Made by a program: the position numbers and the translations under genes. The notes under the pieces were generated by a model that did no database searches, had not been told where the DNA came from, and saw only the letters and a program-made list of their open reading frames with translations. This document shows, one piece after another, positions 8,558-17,357 of a stretch of DNA of 64,000 nucleotides. This DNA is from Microbacteriaceae bacterium (GTDB lineage Bacteria; Actinomycetota; Actinomycetes; Actinomycetales; Microbacteriaceae). Position 1 is the first letter of the stretch. Every line of letters starts with the position of its first letter. The stretch covers positions 1 to 64,000 of the forward strand of contig SCRE01000005.1 of the NCBI GenBank assembly GCA_004297935.1, read 5' to 3'.

Positions 8558-9261
8558 CGAACGTCATCTCTGTGCAGTCCGCGACGCGCACGTTCGGACG
8601 CACGAAGGCCATCGACCGGCTGAGTTTCACGGTCGCCGAAGGTTCGATCCTCGGACTGCTGGGCCGCAACGGCGCCGGCAAGACGACGATCATGTCGATC
8701 ATCGCCGGCCAGGACCGGCCGAGCTCCGGTCGAGTCGAGGTGCTCGGCGAAACACCGTTCGAGAACGCGTCCGTGCTCTCGCAGATCTCCTACGTGCGCG
8801 ACAACCAGCGCTACCCGGACGACTACAAACTGCACCACGTGTTGCGCATCGCGCCGGACTTCGCGCCGAACTGGAACGCGGATGTCGCCGCTGAGCTGGC
8901 GACCCTCGCGTTCACCGTCAGCGGCACGGCGGATGCCGTCGGCCGGCTCGCTGCCGGAAGACCCGTGCTGCGCTCGCACGCGATCGGTGGATTGCGGTCG
9001 GTGACCGTGCGCGGTGCCCTGGACGACGTCGTGCGGGCGGATGCCCGGGCAACCGGCGTGCAGGTGTCTGCAGCCACACTGCCGGAGCTGGTCGCGGCCT
9101 TCGGGGAATACGACCCGGAGTCGGGCGAGGAGCCCGGTCTGCCGGGACCGACGGGGGTGGGCGCACCCGCACCCGGGAACGCGCCTGCCGGTGCGGACGC
9201 ATCCGCTGGATTGGTGGCGGCGGACGAATCGACCGCGACGAAGAAGGGAGTGCGCTCATGA
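8554..9261 (+). CDS. ABC transporter ATP-binding protein with internal deletion (likely inactive)
   Basis: 235 aa. The N-terminal part is a normal nucleotide-binding domain: 'ATRTFGRTKAIDRLSF', Walker A 'GLLGRNGAGKTTIMS' and a Q-loop region 'SQISYVRDNQRYPDDY'. After 'NWNADVAAELATL' the sequence jumps to the C-terminal accessory region ('AFTVSGTADAVGRL...'). The ABC signature (LSGGQ type), Walker B, D-loop and switch His are all missing, roughly 100 residues short of a usual domain, with frame kept. The junction lies near 8905-8918. An Ala/Gly/Pro-rich tail closes the protein. ATP hydrolysis by this chain alone is not expected; it is best read as a recently decayed gene or a non-catalytic subunit. 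Confidence 0.8.
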   Translation: MTNVISVQSATRTFGRTKAIDRLSFTVAEGSILGLLGRNGAGKTTIMSIIAGQDRPSSGRVEVLGETPFENASVLSQISYVRDNQRYPDDYKLHHVLRIAPDFAPNWNADVAAELATLAFTVSGTADAVGRLAAGRPVLRSHAIGGLRSVTVRGALDDVVRADARATGVQVSAATLPELVAAFGEYDPESGEEPGLPGPTGVGAPAPGNAPAGADASAGLVAADESTATKKGVRS

Positions 9262-9968
9262 ACACCGTCGTGTCATCGGTCAAGCTGCATCTGAACAAGC
9301 GCGAGAGCACACTGCTCGTGCCGCTGTACATCACGGCGCTGGTTGCCCTGGTCTCTGTGCTCATCTCGCTGATGTTCTTGCGTTCGGGCAGTGTTCCGGG
9401 CAGCGCGGTGTGGGTCGAGTCGTCTCGGTACAATCCCGGCCTGGTTTACGCTCTCGTCGGTTTTCTCGGTTACCTCGGCGTACAGTCGGTCGGAACCACC
9501 TTCCCGTTCGCGCTCACCCTGGGGGCGACGCGACGAGCACTTGCCAGCGGCACCCTGCTGTGGGCCGCCATCATGTCGGGATATCTCACGATCGTGTTCG
9601 GGGTGCTGACCATGATCGAGAAGGCGACGGGACACTGGTTCTCGAACTTCTACATCTTTGACGTGAACGTTCTGGGCGCCGGGGACCTGACCCGGCTGAT
9701 CCCGATCGTCTTCCTCGGTACGCTGACGATACTCACGCTCGGTGGGGTCTTCGCCGCGGCGTGGGTGCGGTTCGGATCGCGCGGCCCCGTCACGCTTGCC
9801 GTGGCAGTGGTGCTCGTCATTCTCGTCGGGCTGATCATCGTTATTCCGTCGATGGCGGAGATCGTTGCGGCATTCCAGCTGTGGTGGCTGGCGATCGCGG
9901 CCGTCGTGATCGTTGCGCTGTCGGCAATGGGTTCCTGGCTGCTGCTGCGCTCTGCGATCGTGCCCTGA
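9258..9968 (+). CDS. ABC transporter permease
   Basis: 236-aa integral membrane protein with about six hydrophobic segments (e.g. 'LYITALVALVSVLISLMFL', 'IVFLGTLTILTLGGVFAAAWV', 'LAVAVVLVILVGLIIVIPSM'). The start overlaps the ATPase stop by ATGA, so the two form one transcript under the GntR operator. Substrate unknown; YtrA-linked exporters are often induced by cell-envelope antibiotics. Its partner ATPase appears defective. Confidence 0.8.
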   Translation: MNTVVSSVKLHLNKRESTLLVPLYITALVALVSVLISLMFLRSGSVPGSAVWVESSRYNPGLVYALVGFLGYLGVQSVGTTFPFALTLGATRRALASGTLLWAAIMSGYLTIVFGVLTMIEKATGHWFSNFYIFDVNVLGAGDLTRLIPIVFLGTLTILTLGGVFAAAWVRFGSRGPVTLAVAVVLVILVGLIIVIPSMAEIVAAFQLWWLAIAAVVIVALSAMGSWLLLRSAIVP

Positions 9969-9999
9969 GCCTGCGCGCGGTCGTCGGTGAACCGGCGGG

Positions 10000-10596
10000 T
10001 CACGCCGCGTGACGCGCCACGCGCGCCGTCAGGCTGCTGCGCGCCGCCGGCCATTCGGCCGCGATGATCGAGAACACGACCGTGTCGCGCAGGGAGCCGT
10101 CCTTCCAGATCTGGTTGTTGCGCAGCACGCCGTCCTGCTTCGCGCCGAGCCGTGCGATCGCGGCCCGCGACTGCTGGTTGTGCCAGTGCGTGCGGAACTC
10201 GACCACATTGCATCCGAGGGTCTCGAATGCGCGCGTGAGCAATTGCAGCTTGGCGTCGGCATTGATTCCGGTGCCCTGAGCACTCGGCGCCAGCCACGTC
10301 GAGCCGATTTCCAGCCGGCGGTGTTCCACGGCGATGTTGAGATACGTCGTCAGGCCGCACACCGCGCCGGTGTCATTGCGACGGATCGACCAGGCGGCGA
10401 TCTGCCCGGATGTCTGCGCCGCCAGCCTCCGCTCGACCTCGGCGGCGACCTGGGACGGTTCGGGGACGTGCGTGTACCAGGCCTTCCACAGTTCGCCGTC
10501 GCTGACAACGGCGATCAGGTCGTCGATGTGGTCGGCGCTGAGCTGCTCGAGAGTCGCGAGTCTGCCGTTGAGAGTGGGCGCCGTCGTGAAATCCAT
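10000..10596 (-). CDS. GNAT-family N-acetyltransferase (RimJ-like)
   Basis: 198 aa. It starts 'MDFTTAPTLNGRLATLEQLSADHIDDL' and carries the GNAT beta4/alpha3 signature 'EIGSTWLAPSAQGTGINADAKLQLLTRAFETLG' followed by 'NVVEFRTHWHNQQSRAAIARLGAKQDGVLR', typical of RimJ/RimL-like ribosomal or small-molecule acetyltransferases. It transfers acetyl from acetyl-CoA; the acceptor is unknown. Convergent with the ABC permease gene. Confidence 0.88.
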   Translation of the reverse strand: MDFTTAPTLNGRLATLEQLSADHIDDLIAVVSDGELWKAWYTHVPEPSQVAAEVERRLAAQTSGQIAAWSIRRNDTGAVCGLTTYLNIAVEHRRLEIGSTWLAPSAQGTGINADAKLQLLTRAFETLGCNVVEFRTHWHNQQSRAAIARLGAKQDGVLRNNQIWKDGSLRDTVVFSIIAAEWPAARSSLTARVARHAA

Positions 10597-10677
10597 GGAT
10601 CAAACGTAGGGCATCCGGGCCTGCGGCCTGCACAGGCGACTCGCCGGGTGCCAGCCGCACGGCTCGAGCGACGCCGC

Positions 10678-11478
10678 TCAGATCGCGTCGCTCTGCACCG
10701 GTTCGGGCGAGACCAGTTCATGCACGCCGGAGATGACCTCGTCCGGCCGAAACGGGTAGCGCTTGATTTCCGCCGCATCGCTGATGCCGGTGAGCACGAG
10801 GATCGTATGCAGTCCGGCCTCGATGCCCGCGACGATGTCGGTGTCCATCCGGTCGCCGATCATGCCGGTGTTCTCCGAGTGGGCGCCGATCTTGTTCATC
10901 GCGGAGCGGAACATCATCGGGTTGGGTTTGCCGACGACGTACGGCTCTCGGCCGGTGGCCTTCGTGATGAGTGCGGCGATCGCGCCGGTTGCCGGTAGAG
11001 GTCCGTCGGCGCTGGGCCCCGTCGCATCCGGGTTGGTGACGATGAAGCGGGCGCCGCTCACGATCAACCGGATGGCCTTGGTGATCGCCTCGAACGAGTA
11101 GTTGCGCGTTTCGCCCACCACGACATAGTCGGGGTCGGTCTCGGTCATGATGAAGCCGGCTTCGTGCAACGCTGTGGTGATGCCGGCCTCACCGATGACG
11201 AATGCGCTGCCGCCCGGCAGCTGCGACCTGCAGAACGCCGCGGTGGCCAGGGCGGAGGTCCAGATCGATTCCTCTGGAACCTCGAGACCGGATGCGCGCA
11301 GTCGCGCCGCGAGGTCGCGCGGTGTGAAGATCGAGTTGTTGGTCAGCACGAGGAATGGGGTCTCGGCGTCGCGCCATTGCTGAATCAGCTCGGCCGCCCC
11401 GGGCAGCGCGTCGTTCTCGTGGACGAGCACGCCGTCCATGTCGGTCAGCCAGCATTCGATCTCGTCGCGATTGCGCAC
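10678..11478 (-). CDS. HAD-IIA family phosphatase (NagD-like)
   Basis: 266 aa. HAD motif I is 'CWLTDMDGVLVHENDALPG', motif II 'FLVLTNNSIFTPRDLAARL', and motifs III/IV are 'VVGKPNPMMFRSAM' and 'MIGDRMDTDIVAGIEAG'. The C2a cap and 'TNNS' are typical of NagD / p-nitrophenylphosphatase-like enzymes. These dephosphorylate nucleotides or sugar phosphates; the substrate here is unknown. Transcribed alone on the minus strand. Confidence 0.9.
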   Translation of the reverse strand: MRNRDEIECWLTDMDGVLVHENDALPGAAELIQQWRDAETPFLVLTNNSIFTPRDLAARLRASGLEVPEESIWTSALATAAFCRSQLPGGSAFVIGEAGITTALHEAGFIMTETDPDYVVVGETRNYSFEAITKAIRLIVSGARFIVTNPDATGPSADGPLPATGAIAALITKATGREPYVVGKPNPMMFRSAMNKIGAHSENTGMIGDRMDTDIVAGIEAGLHTILVLTGISDAAEIKRYPFRPDEVISGVHELVSPEPVQSDAI

Positions 11479-11682
11479 GCGTACCTCCCCTTGGTGCTGC
11501 GTTCAGCGTAGCCGCAGCTCGCCGCATGGGGTGTTTTCCGGGTCACCAGGGGCCGTTCGATGGTCTCGACTACTCCTTCACAGGCAGGGTATTCGCAGAG
11601 TTCTGCAGCCAGGCCTCTACCGCGCGGGCGTTGCGTTGCGCGCGTCCTAGGCTTTCACGCGAGGCGATGAGACACTGAGGAC

Positions 11683-12018
11683 GTGGTGGAGTTGAACGAC
11701 GCGCAGACCTGGACGGTGATCGGCGTGCTCGCGGCCGGTTTCGTCGGGTTCATGTCGGTGATCGTCACCCTGCTCAATCGCACGCTGAGCGCTGAGTTGC
11801 GAGGCATCAGAACGGAACTGAGCGGTTTCCGTGCCGAAGTGGGTGTGCGGTTCGAAGGAATCGAACGCCGGATGGACGGGCTCGATAAGCGGATGGACCG
11901 GTTCGAGACCCGGATGGACCGGTTTGAGGCACGGATGGATCGGTTCGAGGCACGCATGGACGGGCTTGACAAGGATGTGCAGGCCATCACGGCGAAGGTG
12001 TTCGGCCACGACCGATAA
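11683..12018 (+). CDS. Small membrane-anchored coiled-coil protein with heptad-like repeats
   Basis: 111 aa. An N-terminal transmembrane helix ('WTVIGVLAAGFVGFMSVIVTLL') precedes a charged coiled coil with near-identical short repeats 'RMDRFEARMDRFEARMDG'. The DNA of these repeats is a tandem array of about 21 bp (GGATGGACCGGTTYGAG...), so copy number may vary between strains. GAGG precedes the GTG start. Function unknown; the layout resembles small membrane-tethered coiled-coil proteins found across bacteria. Confidence 0.65.
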   Translation: MVELNDAQTWTVIGVLAAGFVGFMSVIVTLLNRTLSAELRGIRTELSGFRAEVGVRFEGIERRMDGLDKRMDRFETRMDRFEARMDRFEARMDGLDKDVQAITAKVFGHDR

Positions 12019-12027
12019 TCTAGAAGG

Positions 12028-12681
12028 GTGACCGACCCGACGCCGCCAGAGCACCCGACGGCGGAGTGGACGACGCACGGTGTCGGTCCCTGGCCGGGTG
12101 GCCGGGACGCGTGGCCGGCCGATCCGCACTACGACCTCGAGCTGCTGCAGCACGGTGACACCCGTAACGTCATCGATCGCTACCGGTATTGGAGCATGGA
12201 GGCGATCGTCGCCGATCTCGACACGACGCGGCATCCGTTCCACGTCGCCATCGAGAACTGGCAGCACGACATGAACATCGGCTCGATCGTGCGCAGCGCG
12301 AATGCGTTCGGCGCGGACACCGTTCACATCGTCGGCCGTCGACGCTGGAACAAGCGCGGTGCCATGGTGACCGACCGCTATCAGCATGTCATGCACCACG
12401 CGGATGTCGCCGATCTCGTCGCCTGGGCACGTCACGAAAACCTGCCGATCATTGCCATCGACAACGTTCCGGGCAGTGTGATCATCGAGACGTTCGAATT
12501 CCCGAAGGCGTGCGTGCTGGTCTTCGGGCAGGAGGGCCCCGGACTCTCGGCCGGGCTGTTGCAGGCCGCGGATGCCGTGGTCGAGATCAGCCAGTTCGGC
12601 TCGACGCGCTCGATCAACGCGTCCGCCGCGGCAGCCGTCGCGATGCACGTCTGGATCATGCAGCATTCCGGGCTGCGCTGA
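12028..12681 (+). CDS. TrmH/SpoU-family RNA 2'-O-methyltransferase
   Basis: 217 aa SPOUT methyltransferase using S-adenosylmethionine. Motif 1 is 'HDMNIGSIVRSANAFGADTVHIVG', motif 2 'CVLVFGQEGPGLSAGLLQAAD' and motif 3 'STRSINASAAAAVAMHVW', forming the knotted SAM site. It acts on tRNA or rRNA; the nucleotide cannot be told from sequence. GTG start lies 10 bp after the coiled-coil gene, so they may share a transcript. Confidence 0.9.
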   Translation: MTDPTPPEHPTAEWTTHGVGPWPGGRDAWPADPHYDLELLQHGDTRNVIDRYRYWSMEAIVADLDTTRHPFHVAIENWQHDMNIGSIVRSANAFGADTVHIVGRRRWNKRGAMVTDRYQHVMHHADVADLVAWARHENLPIIAIDNVPGSVIIETFEFPKACVLVFGQEGPGLSAGLLQAADAVVEISQFGSTRSINASAAAAVAMHVWIMQHSGLR

Positions 12682-12719
12682 AAGATTGCGAAGCGGTGCA
12701 GCGCGTCACCGCCTCCACG

Positions 12720-13571
12720 TTATTCCGTCAGGTTGTCGCTGATCACGTCGAGAGCGAGCGCCTTGGCTCGCACGGCATCGGCGCCACGCCGATCGGTCAG
12801 TGCGGCGACCAGCCCCTCGACGAGTATCGCCTGCGGCAGGCGCGAGGCGAGCGTGATCTCGTCGCGGAAGGTCAGATCCGGCATGGTGACGACCAGACTG
12901 ATCGCAGCGGCTTGGGTCAGCGGGCTGCGTGCGAACGCCGTCACCGCGATCACGGTGGCACCGGCCTGCGCCGCAGCCTCAGCGACCCGTAGTGTCGAGG
13001 TGCTCGCGCCGCTGCCGCTGATCACGAGTGCTGCGTCGGCGGGCGTGAGCAGCCGGGCGGCGATCTGCTGGCCGAACACGTCCATCGGCGCCTCGGCGGC
13101 CCGCCCCATGCTGGTGAATCGGGCGGCCGCATCCAGGGCGAGCGGAGCCGAGAGTCCGTTGCCGACGACGATGACGCGGCCGGCGGATGCCAGTGTCTCG
13201 ACCGCCCGTTCGACTTCGGTCTCGTCCAGCAGCGCAAGCATCGATGTCACGCCTGCCGCGACATGCCGGAATGCATCGCCGACGATGCCGGCCGCCCCGG
13301 ATGCCGCCGGCGCGGGCGACGCTTGATACCCGGCATCTCTGGCCAGCAGCACGCGCAGCTGTTGGTAGCCGGAGAAACCGAGACTCTGACAGGTGCGCAC
13401 CACGGTCGCGCGTGACGCGCCGGCCAGTTCGGCCACTTGCCCAGAGCTGAGTTCAACGATTTCACCCGAGTGCTCCAGCAGCACGACGGCCACGGCCTGC
13501 TCCGTCGGCAGCAATGACGGCAGCAGCGATCGGATGGTCGCTATCACCTCTCCAGGCTTGGTCGGCGTCAT
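12720..13571 (-). CDS. MurR/RpiR-family transcriptional regulator (HTH + SIS domain)
   Basis: 283 aa from ATG 13571; the track ORF runs further upstream but this ATG overlaps the stop of the preceding gene by ATGA. N-terminal HTH ('LSSGQVAELAGASRATVVRTCQSLGFSGYQQLRVLLARD') is followed by a SIS phosphosugar-binding domain ('GRVIVVGNGLSAPLALDAAARF', 'DAALVISGSGASTSTLRVAEAA', 'TVIAVTAFARSPLTQAA'). The family senses sugar phosphates. As the last gene of the PhnCDE-like operon it probably controls that operon in response to a phosphorylated product. Confidence 0.88.
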   Translation of the reverse strand: MTPTKPGEVIATIRSLLPSLLPTEQAVAVVLLEHSGEIVELSSGQVAELAGASRATVVRTCQSLGFSGYQQLRVLLARDAGYQASPAPAASGAAGIVGDAFRHVAAGVTSMLALLDETEVERAVETLASAGRVIVVGNGLSAPLALDAAARFTSMGRAAEAPMDVFGQQIAARLLTPADAALVISGSGASTSTLRVAEAAAQAGATVIAVTAFARSPLTQAAAISLVVTMPDLTFRDEITLASRLPQAILVEGLVAALTDRRGADAVRAKALALDVISDNLTE

Positions 13572-14473
13572 CGCTGAGGTCCGGCTTCTCGGGCGATCCG
13601 TTGGATCGCCGCGGCATCCAGGTTGAACAGCTCCCTGCCGTCGTCGGGTCCGGGCGCCGATACGAAGGTCGCGCGCGGAGCGCCCGCGATGGGCACCTCG
13701 ATCAGCGCGAACCCGGCGCCGACCGTCGCTCGCTCCGTCCCGGCGGGAGCGAGCGCATCCGTCGTGTTCGTGATGCCCGGAGCGACCACGACGGGGATGC
13801 CCGCAGCCGCAGTGGCGACGCTGTGGTGGTAGTGGCCAGAAAGGATCAACCGCACGTCGCTGCCGTTGTTGTTGACGACATGGTTGCCGTTGACGACACG
13901 GTCGCCGACGCTGCCGGCCGCGCCGGTACACACAGCGAGCAGCACGTTCGGATGCTGAAGCTCGAGCGCGACCAGCAGCGGGGTGCTGGCCGGTACGGGC
14001 GGGTGATGCACCACCAGAATCGTGCCGTTCTCGGCCGGTTCGGCAAGTAGTTTGCGCAGGCGGTCGAGTTGCACGGCGGTCACGTCACCATAGCCGTAGC
14101 CCGGAACCGAGCTGTCCAGGTGCACGATGCGGAAGCCGCGAACGGTCCTGACGCCCTCACGGTCGCCGAGCACCGCTTCGAAAGCGGCGGGCAGGTCGTG
14201 GTTGCCCATCGCATAGACCACCGCGGCGCCGCGTCTCGCCGCCCATGGCTCAATCGCCGCGCGCAGTGCCTGGTACGAGGCCGTGCTGCCGTCGTCGGAC
14301 AGGTCGCCGGATGCGACGACGACGTCGATCGCGCCGAGTCCGGCCGCACGGTCGAGCACGCGTTGCAGTGCTGCTCGGGTGTCGACGACGCCGTAGTGCA
14401 ATGAGCCGTCGCCGGACAGGTGGGTGTCCGAGAGATGCAGAATGCGCAGCGGGGGCGTGTCGGATGTCGTCAC
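13568..14473 (-). CDS. Calcineurin-like metallophosphoesterase
   Basis: 301 aa. All dinuclear metal motifs are present: 'ILHLSDTHLSG' (D-x-H), 'VVASGDLSDDGS' (GDxxD), 'YAMGNHDLPAAF' (GNHD), 'LVVHHPPVP' and 'LILSGHYHHS' (GHxH). The set is typical of cyclic-nucleotide / glycerophosphodiester phosphodiesterases. It is cytoplasmic (no signal peptide) and sits after two permease genes in the Phn-type operon, so it may hydrolyse an imported phosphodiester. Substrate not determinable. Confidence 0.88.
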   Translation of the reverse strand: MTTSDTPPLRILHLSDTHLSGDGSLHYGVVDTRAALQRVLDRAAGLGAIDVVVASGDLSDDGSTASYQALRAAIEPWAARRGAAVVYAMGNHDLPAAFEAVLGDREGVRTVRGFRIVHLDSSVPGYGYGDVTAVQLDRLRKLLAEPAENGTILVVHHPPVPASTPLLVALELQHPNVLLAVCTGAAGSVGDRVVNGNHVVNNNGSDVRLILSGHYHHSVATAAAGIPVVVAPGITNTTDALAPAGTERATVGAGFALIEVPIAGAPRATFVSAPGPDDGRELFNLDAAAIQRIAREAGPQR

Positions 14474-14523
14474 GCGCTCACCTTACCGGTCCGCGCGGTG
14501 CGGTTGATCGGGGTGCATGGTGC

Positions 14524-15495
14524 TCACAGCTCGCCCTCGTGTTCGCGGACGGTTGGCGACGATTCGGCGCGCGCTCGACGGGCGGAACGACGCTTCAGCG
14601 CTGACACGATCGGCAGTTCCCAACGGCCGGAGATGATGCGATTGCGCACCGTGCCGGAGAGCTGGTCGATCAGCATGGTGACGACGACGACAACGATCAT
14701 CAGGATGCCGACGACGTCCCAGATTCTGAACTGGATGTTGTCCATCAGCATCTTGCCGATGCCGCCCGCACCGATCAATCCGAGAATCGCGGATGCGCGC
14801 ACGCTGATCTCGAACCGGTACAGCCAGAACGCCAACACGTTCGGCTGCGCGCTCGGCCACACGCCCCAGCGCATGATCTGCGCCCGGGAGGCACCGCATG
14901 CCGTCGCGGCCTCGATCGCACCGCGGTCGACGGACTCGAAACTCTCGTACCCCCATTTGCCGAGCGTGCCGATCGAGCCGAGCGCGATCGCGAGCGCGCC
15001 GGTGAACGCGGTCAACCCGGTGACCGAGAGCATGAGTACGGCGATCACGACCTCGGGCACGGCACGGAAGATCGCGAAGACAACGCGTATCGGCAATCGC
15101 ACGATGGCGGGCATGAGTCCGCGGGCCGCACACAGGCTCAGCGGGAATGAGATCAGTATGCCCAGCATGGTGCCGAACCAGGCCATGGCGACCGAGAGCA
15201 TGGTTGCACCGAGTGCGTCAGGGAACTTCGCCCAGGCGGGCGGCAGGAACATCAGCCCGACATAGTGCACGAGTTTCTCGGGGAAGGTTAGCAGCGCATC
15301 CCACGAGATGTCCACACTCCAGAACGCCGCCAGCACGATCAGGGTGGCGAGCAGCCAGATCGCCTTGCGCAGGATCATGTGCGGTTTGGTCGGGTGGTCG
15401 AATTGAGGGGCGGCTCCGGGCCCCCCGCTCGCAGGCTCGCTGGCGGCAAGGGTCGCGGGATCGCTGCGCGATCCCCCAAGCTCCACCGCGCTCAT
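14524..15495 (-). CDS. phnE: Phosphonate-type ABC transporter permease (PhnE)
   Basis: 323 aa with about six transmembrane helices and the permease EAA motif near 'GAIEAATACGASRAQIMRWGVWPSA'. The segment 'RASAILGLIGAGGIGKMLMDNIQ' is characteristic of PhnE. Residues 1-35 are a Gly/Ser/Pro-rich extension lying on repetitive intergenic-type DNA ('GGATCGCTGCGCGATCC' hairpin), so translation might begin later, but the ATGA overlap with the preceding phnE supports the annotated start. Works with the second PhnE, PhnC and PhnD as an importer for phosphonate, phosphite or phosphate esters. Confidence 0.9.
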   Translation of the reverse strand: MSAVELGGSRSDPATLAASEPASGGPGAAPQFDHPTKPHMILRKAIWLLATLIVLAAFWSVDISWDALLTFPEKLVHYVGLMFLPPAWAKFPDALGATMLSVAMAWFGTMLGILISFPLSLCAARGLMPAIVRLPIRVVFAIFRAVPEVVIAVLMLSVTGLTAFTGALAIALGSIGTLGKWGYESFESVDRGAIEAATACGASRAQIMRWGVWPSAQPNVLAFWLYRFEISVRASAILGLIGAGGIGKMLMDNIQFRIWDVVGILMIVVVVVTMLIDQLSGTVRNRIISGRWELPIVSALKRRSARRARAESSPTVREHEGEL

Positions 15496-16433
15496 CGCGT
15501 CAGCCTCTTTCGCGCATACGAACTGAGCAGTTCGAGCAGGATGATCAGCACCAGGATCTCGAGGATGATCGTGCTCAGGTAGTGGTACTGGTAGAAGGTC
15601 CGCACCTTGTCGATGAGCATGCCGAGCCCGCCGGCGCCGACGAGGCCGATCACGGTCGACGCGCGGATGTTCAACTCCAGCACATAGATGGCCTGCGAGA
15701 TATAGCTCGGAGCGACCTCCGGCAGCATTGCCGTACGGTTCGCCTTCGTCCAGGTCGCGCCCGACGCCAGGGCCGCCTCCTGGCCGCCACGGTCAAGCCC
15801 ATCCAGCGCCTCGGAGATCAGTTTGACCATGATGCCGAGATTGAACAACACGAGCGCCATGACGCCGGAGAGCGCACCCGTTCCGATGACGGTGACGAAG
15901 ATGGCGGCGTAGAGCAGGTCCGGCACACTGCGCACGACGTTCATGATGAAGCGCACCACACCGAGTAATGCGCTGTTCGGGTTGGTCGCCCGTGACGCCC
16001 AGAACGAGATCGGCAGGGCGATGACGATGCTGACCGCCGTTCCGATGACCGCCATCTGCACCGTCTCGAGCAGCGCGGGCACGGTCTGGGGGAAGAACGA
16101 ATAGTCCGGTTGCACCAGCTGGATCAGCGTGTTGCCGGCGTTCTGTGCGTTGCGCACGAGTGCGCCGAAGTCGACTCCGATGGCGGTCGAGGCCCACACG
16201 GTGATGCCGGCGAGAACCGTGATCGCCACGAGGAGCTTCGGCCACGTGCGCGGCTTCGTCGGGCGGTCCCCTCCGGTGGTCGAGTAGGCCGCCCGCGGCC
16301 GTATCGAGACCCCGCCATTCGGCGTGCCGGTCTCGATATGTGTGCTCGTTGATCTCGATACGCGCGCAAGCTTGCCGCTCGATTCACCGCCTCGCACACC
16401 GCTCGACCACCGGTTGCTCGACGCGGTCGTCAC
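15492..16433 (-). CDS. phnE: Phosphonate-type ABC transporter permease (PhnE), N-terminus built on a REP-like element
   Basis: 313 aa. The core has PhnE hallmarks: 'GLDRGGQEAALASGATWTKANRTAMLPEVAP' (EAA loop) and 'IRASTVIGLVGAGGLGMLIDKVRTF'. Residues 2-60 are low-complexity Ser/Thr/Arg/Gly and map to 16260-16425, which carries the dispersed 'GTCTCGATA...CTCGACCACCGG' repeat found in intergenic regions elsewhere in the window. The start still overlaps phnC by ATGA, so the repeat seems to have entered in frame just after the start codon. Pairs with the other PhnE as membrane heterodimer. Confidence 0.88.
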   Translation of the reverse strand: MTTASSNRWSSGVRGGESSGKLARVSRSTSTHIETGTPNGGVSIRPRAAYSTTGGDRPTKPRTWPKLLVAITVLAGITVWASTAIGVDFGALVRNAQNAGNTLIQLVQPDYSFFPQTVPALLETVQMAVIGTAVSIVIALPISFWASRATNPNSALLGVVRFIMNVVRSVPDLLYAAIFVTVIGTGALSGVMALVLFNLGIMVKLISEALDGLDRGGQEAALASGATWTKANRTAMLPEVAPSYISQAIYVLELNIRASTVIGLVGAGGLGMLIDKVRTFYQYHYLSTIILEILVLIILLELLSSYARKRLTR

Positions 16434-17233
16434 GGCGTCACCGCTGGTGAGTCCAGCACGTCCTCGGCGGTCAGCGAACGACCGTAGATCGCCTCGAAAA
16501 CGTGCTCATCGGCATCCGCACCGGGGCCGTCGTAGACAACCTCACTGGCCCGCAGCCCGATCAGGCGCTGACCGTAGCGGCGTGCCAGGTCGAGGAAGTG
16601 CAGGTTGACGACTACGGTGATGCCGAGGTCGGCGTTGATGCGCTGCAGGTCGCGCATCACCACATGCGAGGTCGGCGGGTCCAGTGAGGCCGTCGGCTCG
16701 TCGGCCAAGATCACCTTCGGCTTCTGCGCGAGCGTGCGGGCGATGGCGACGCGCTGCTGCTGCCCGCCGGACAATTCGGATGCGCCCGTGTATGCCTTTG
16801 ACACGATCTCGACGCGCTCGAGCGCCTGCATGGCCAGCTCGATGTCATCTTTCTTCCATGCGCCGATCAGCGTGCGCCAGGTCGGCGTGTCGTAGAGCCG
16901 GCCCATCAGCACGTTGTTGATGACCGTCGTGCGCTTGGCCAGGTTGAAGCTCTGAAAGATCATGCCGACCTCGCTGCGCAGCCGCCGCAGCTCCCGGCCC
17001 CGGATGCGCGAGAGCCGGTGATCGCCGACCGTGATCTCGCCGGAGGTGATGGGCACGAGCCCGTTGATCGTGCGCACGAGGGTGGACTTGCCGGCGCCGG
17101 AGAGGCCGACGACGGCCACCATCTCGCCCGGTTCGATGTTCAGGCTGATGTCGCTCAGCCCGGTGAATCCGTTCGGATACGTCACGCCGACATTCTCGAA
17201 GCGGATGCCCGCCCCGCTGTTCTTCCCGCTCAT
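16430..17233 (-). CDS. phnC: Phosphonate-type ABC transporter ATP-binding protein (PhnC)
   Basis: 267 aa from ATG 17233 ('MSGKNSGAGIRFENVGVTYPNG'), shorter than the 292-aa track ORF. Walker A 'VVGLSGAGKSTLVRTINGL', signature 'ASELSGGQQQRVAIARTLAQ', Walker B 'VILADEPTASLDP' and switch His in 'VVVNLHFLDLARRYGQRLIGL' are intact. The 'NLHFLDLARRY' segment is typical of PhnC. Energises the two PhnE permeases; ATGA overlap with phnE. Confidence 0.92.
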   Translation of the reverse strand: MSGKNSGAGIRFENVGVTYPNGFTGLSDISLNIEPGEMVAVVGLSGAGKSTLVRTINGLVPITSGEITVGDHRLSRIRGRELRRLRSEVGMIFQSFNLAKRTTVINNVLMGRLYDTPTWRTLIGAWKKDDIELAMQALERVEIVSKAYTGASELSGGQQQRVAIARTLAQKPKVILADEPTASLDPPTSHVVMRDLQRINADLGITVVVNLHFLDLARRYGQRLIGLRASEVVYDGPGADADEHVFEAIYGRSLTAEDVLDSPAVTP

Positions 17234-17357
17234 CTGTTCCTCGATTGGTCTCGCTCGGCTTGTGCAAAACGACGGACGTTTCCGCCGCCACGCCGGTGGG
17301 GGTGTCACCGCAATCGGCGTGGCGGCGAATTTCTCCGTCTTTTTCGTCGGGAGCGTC

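Noticed and set aside
12720-13931. 403-aa version of the RpiR regulator
   Set aside because: The first 120 residues are Arg/Gln-rich shadow of the phosphoesterase gene; the ATG at 13571 overlapping the upstream stop is the real start.
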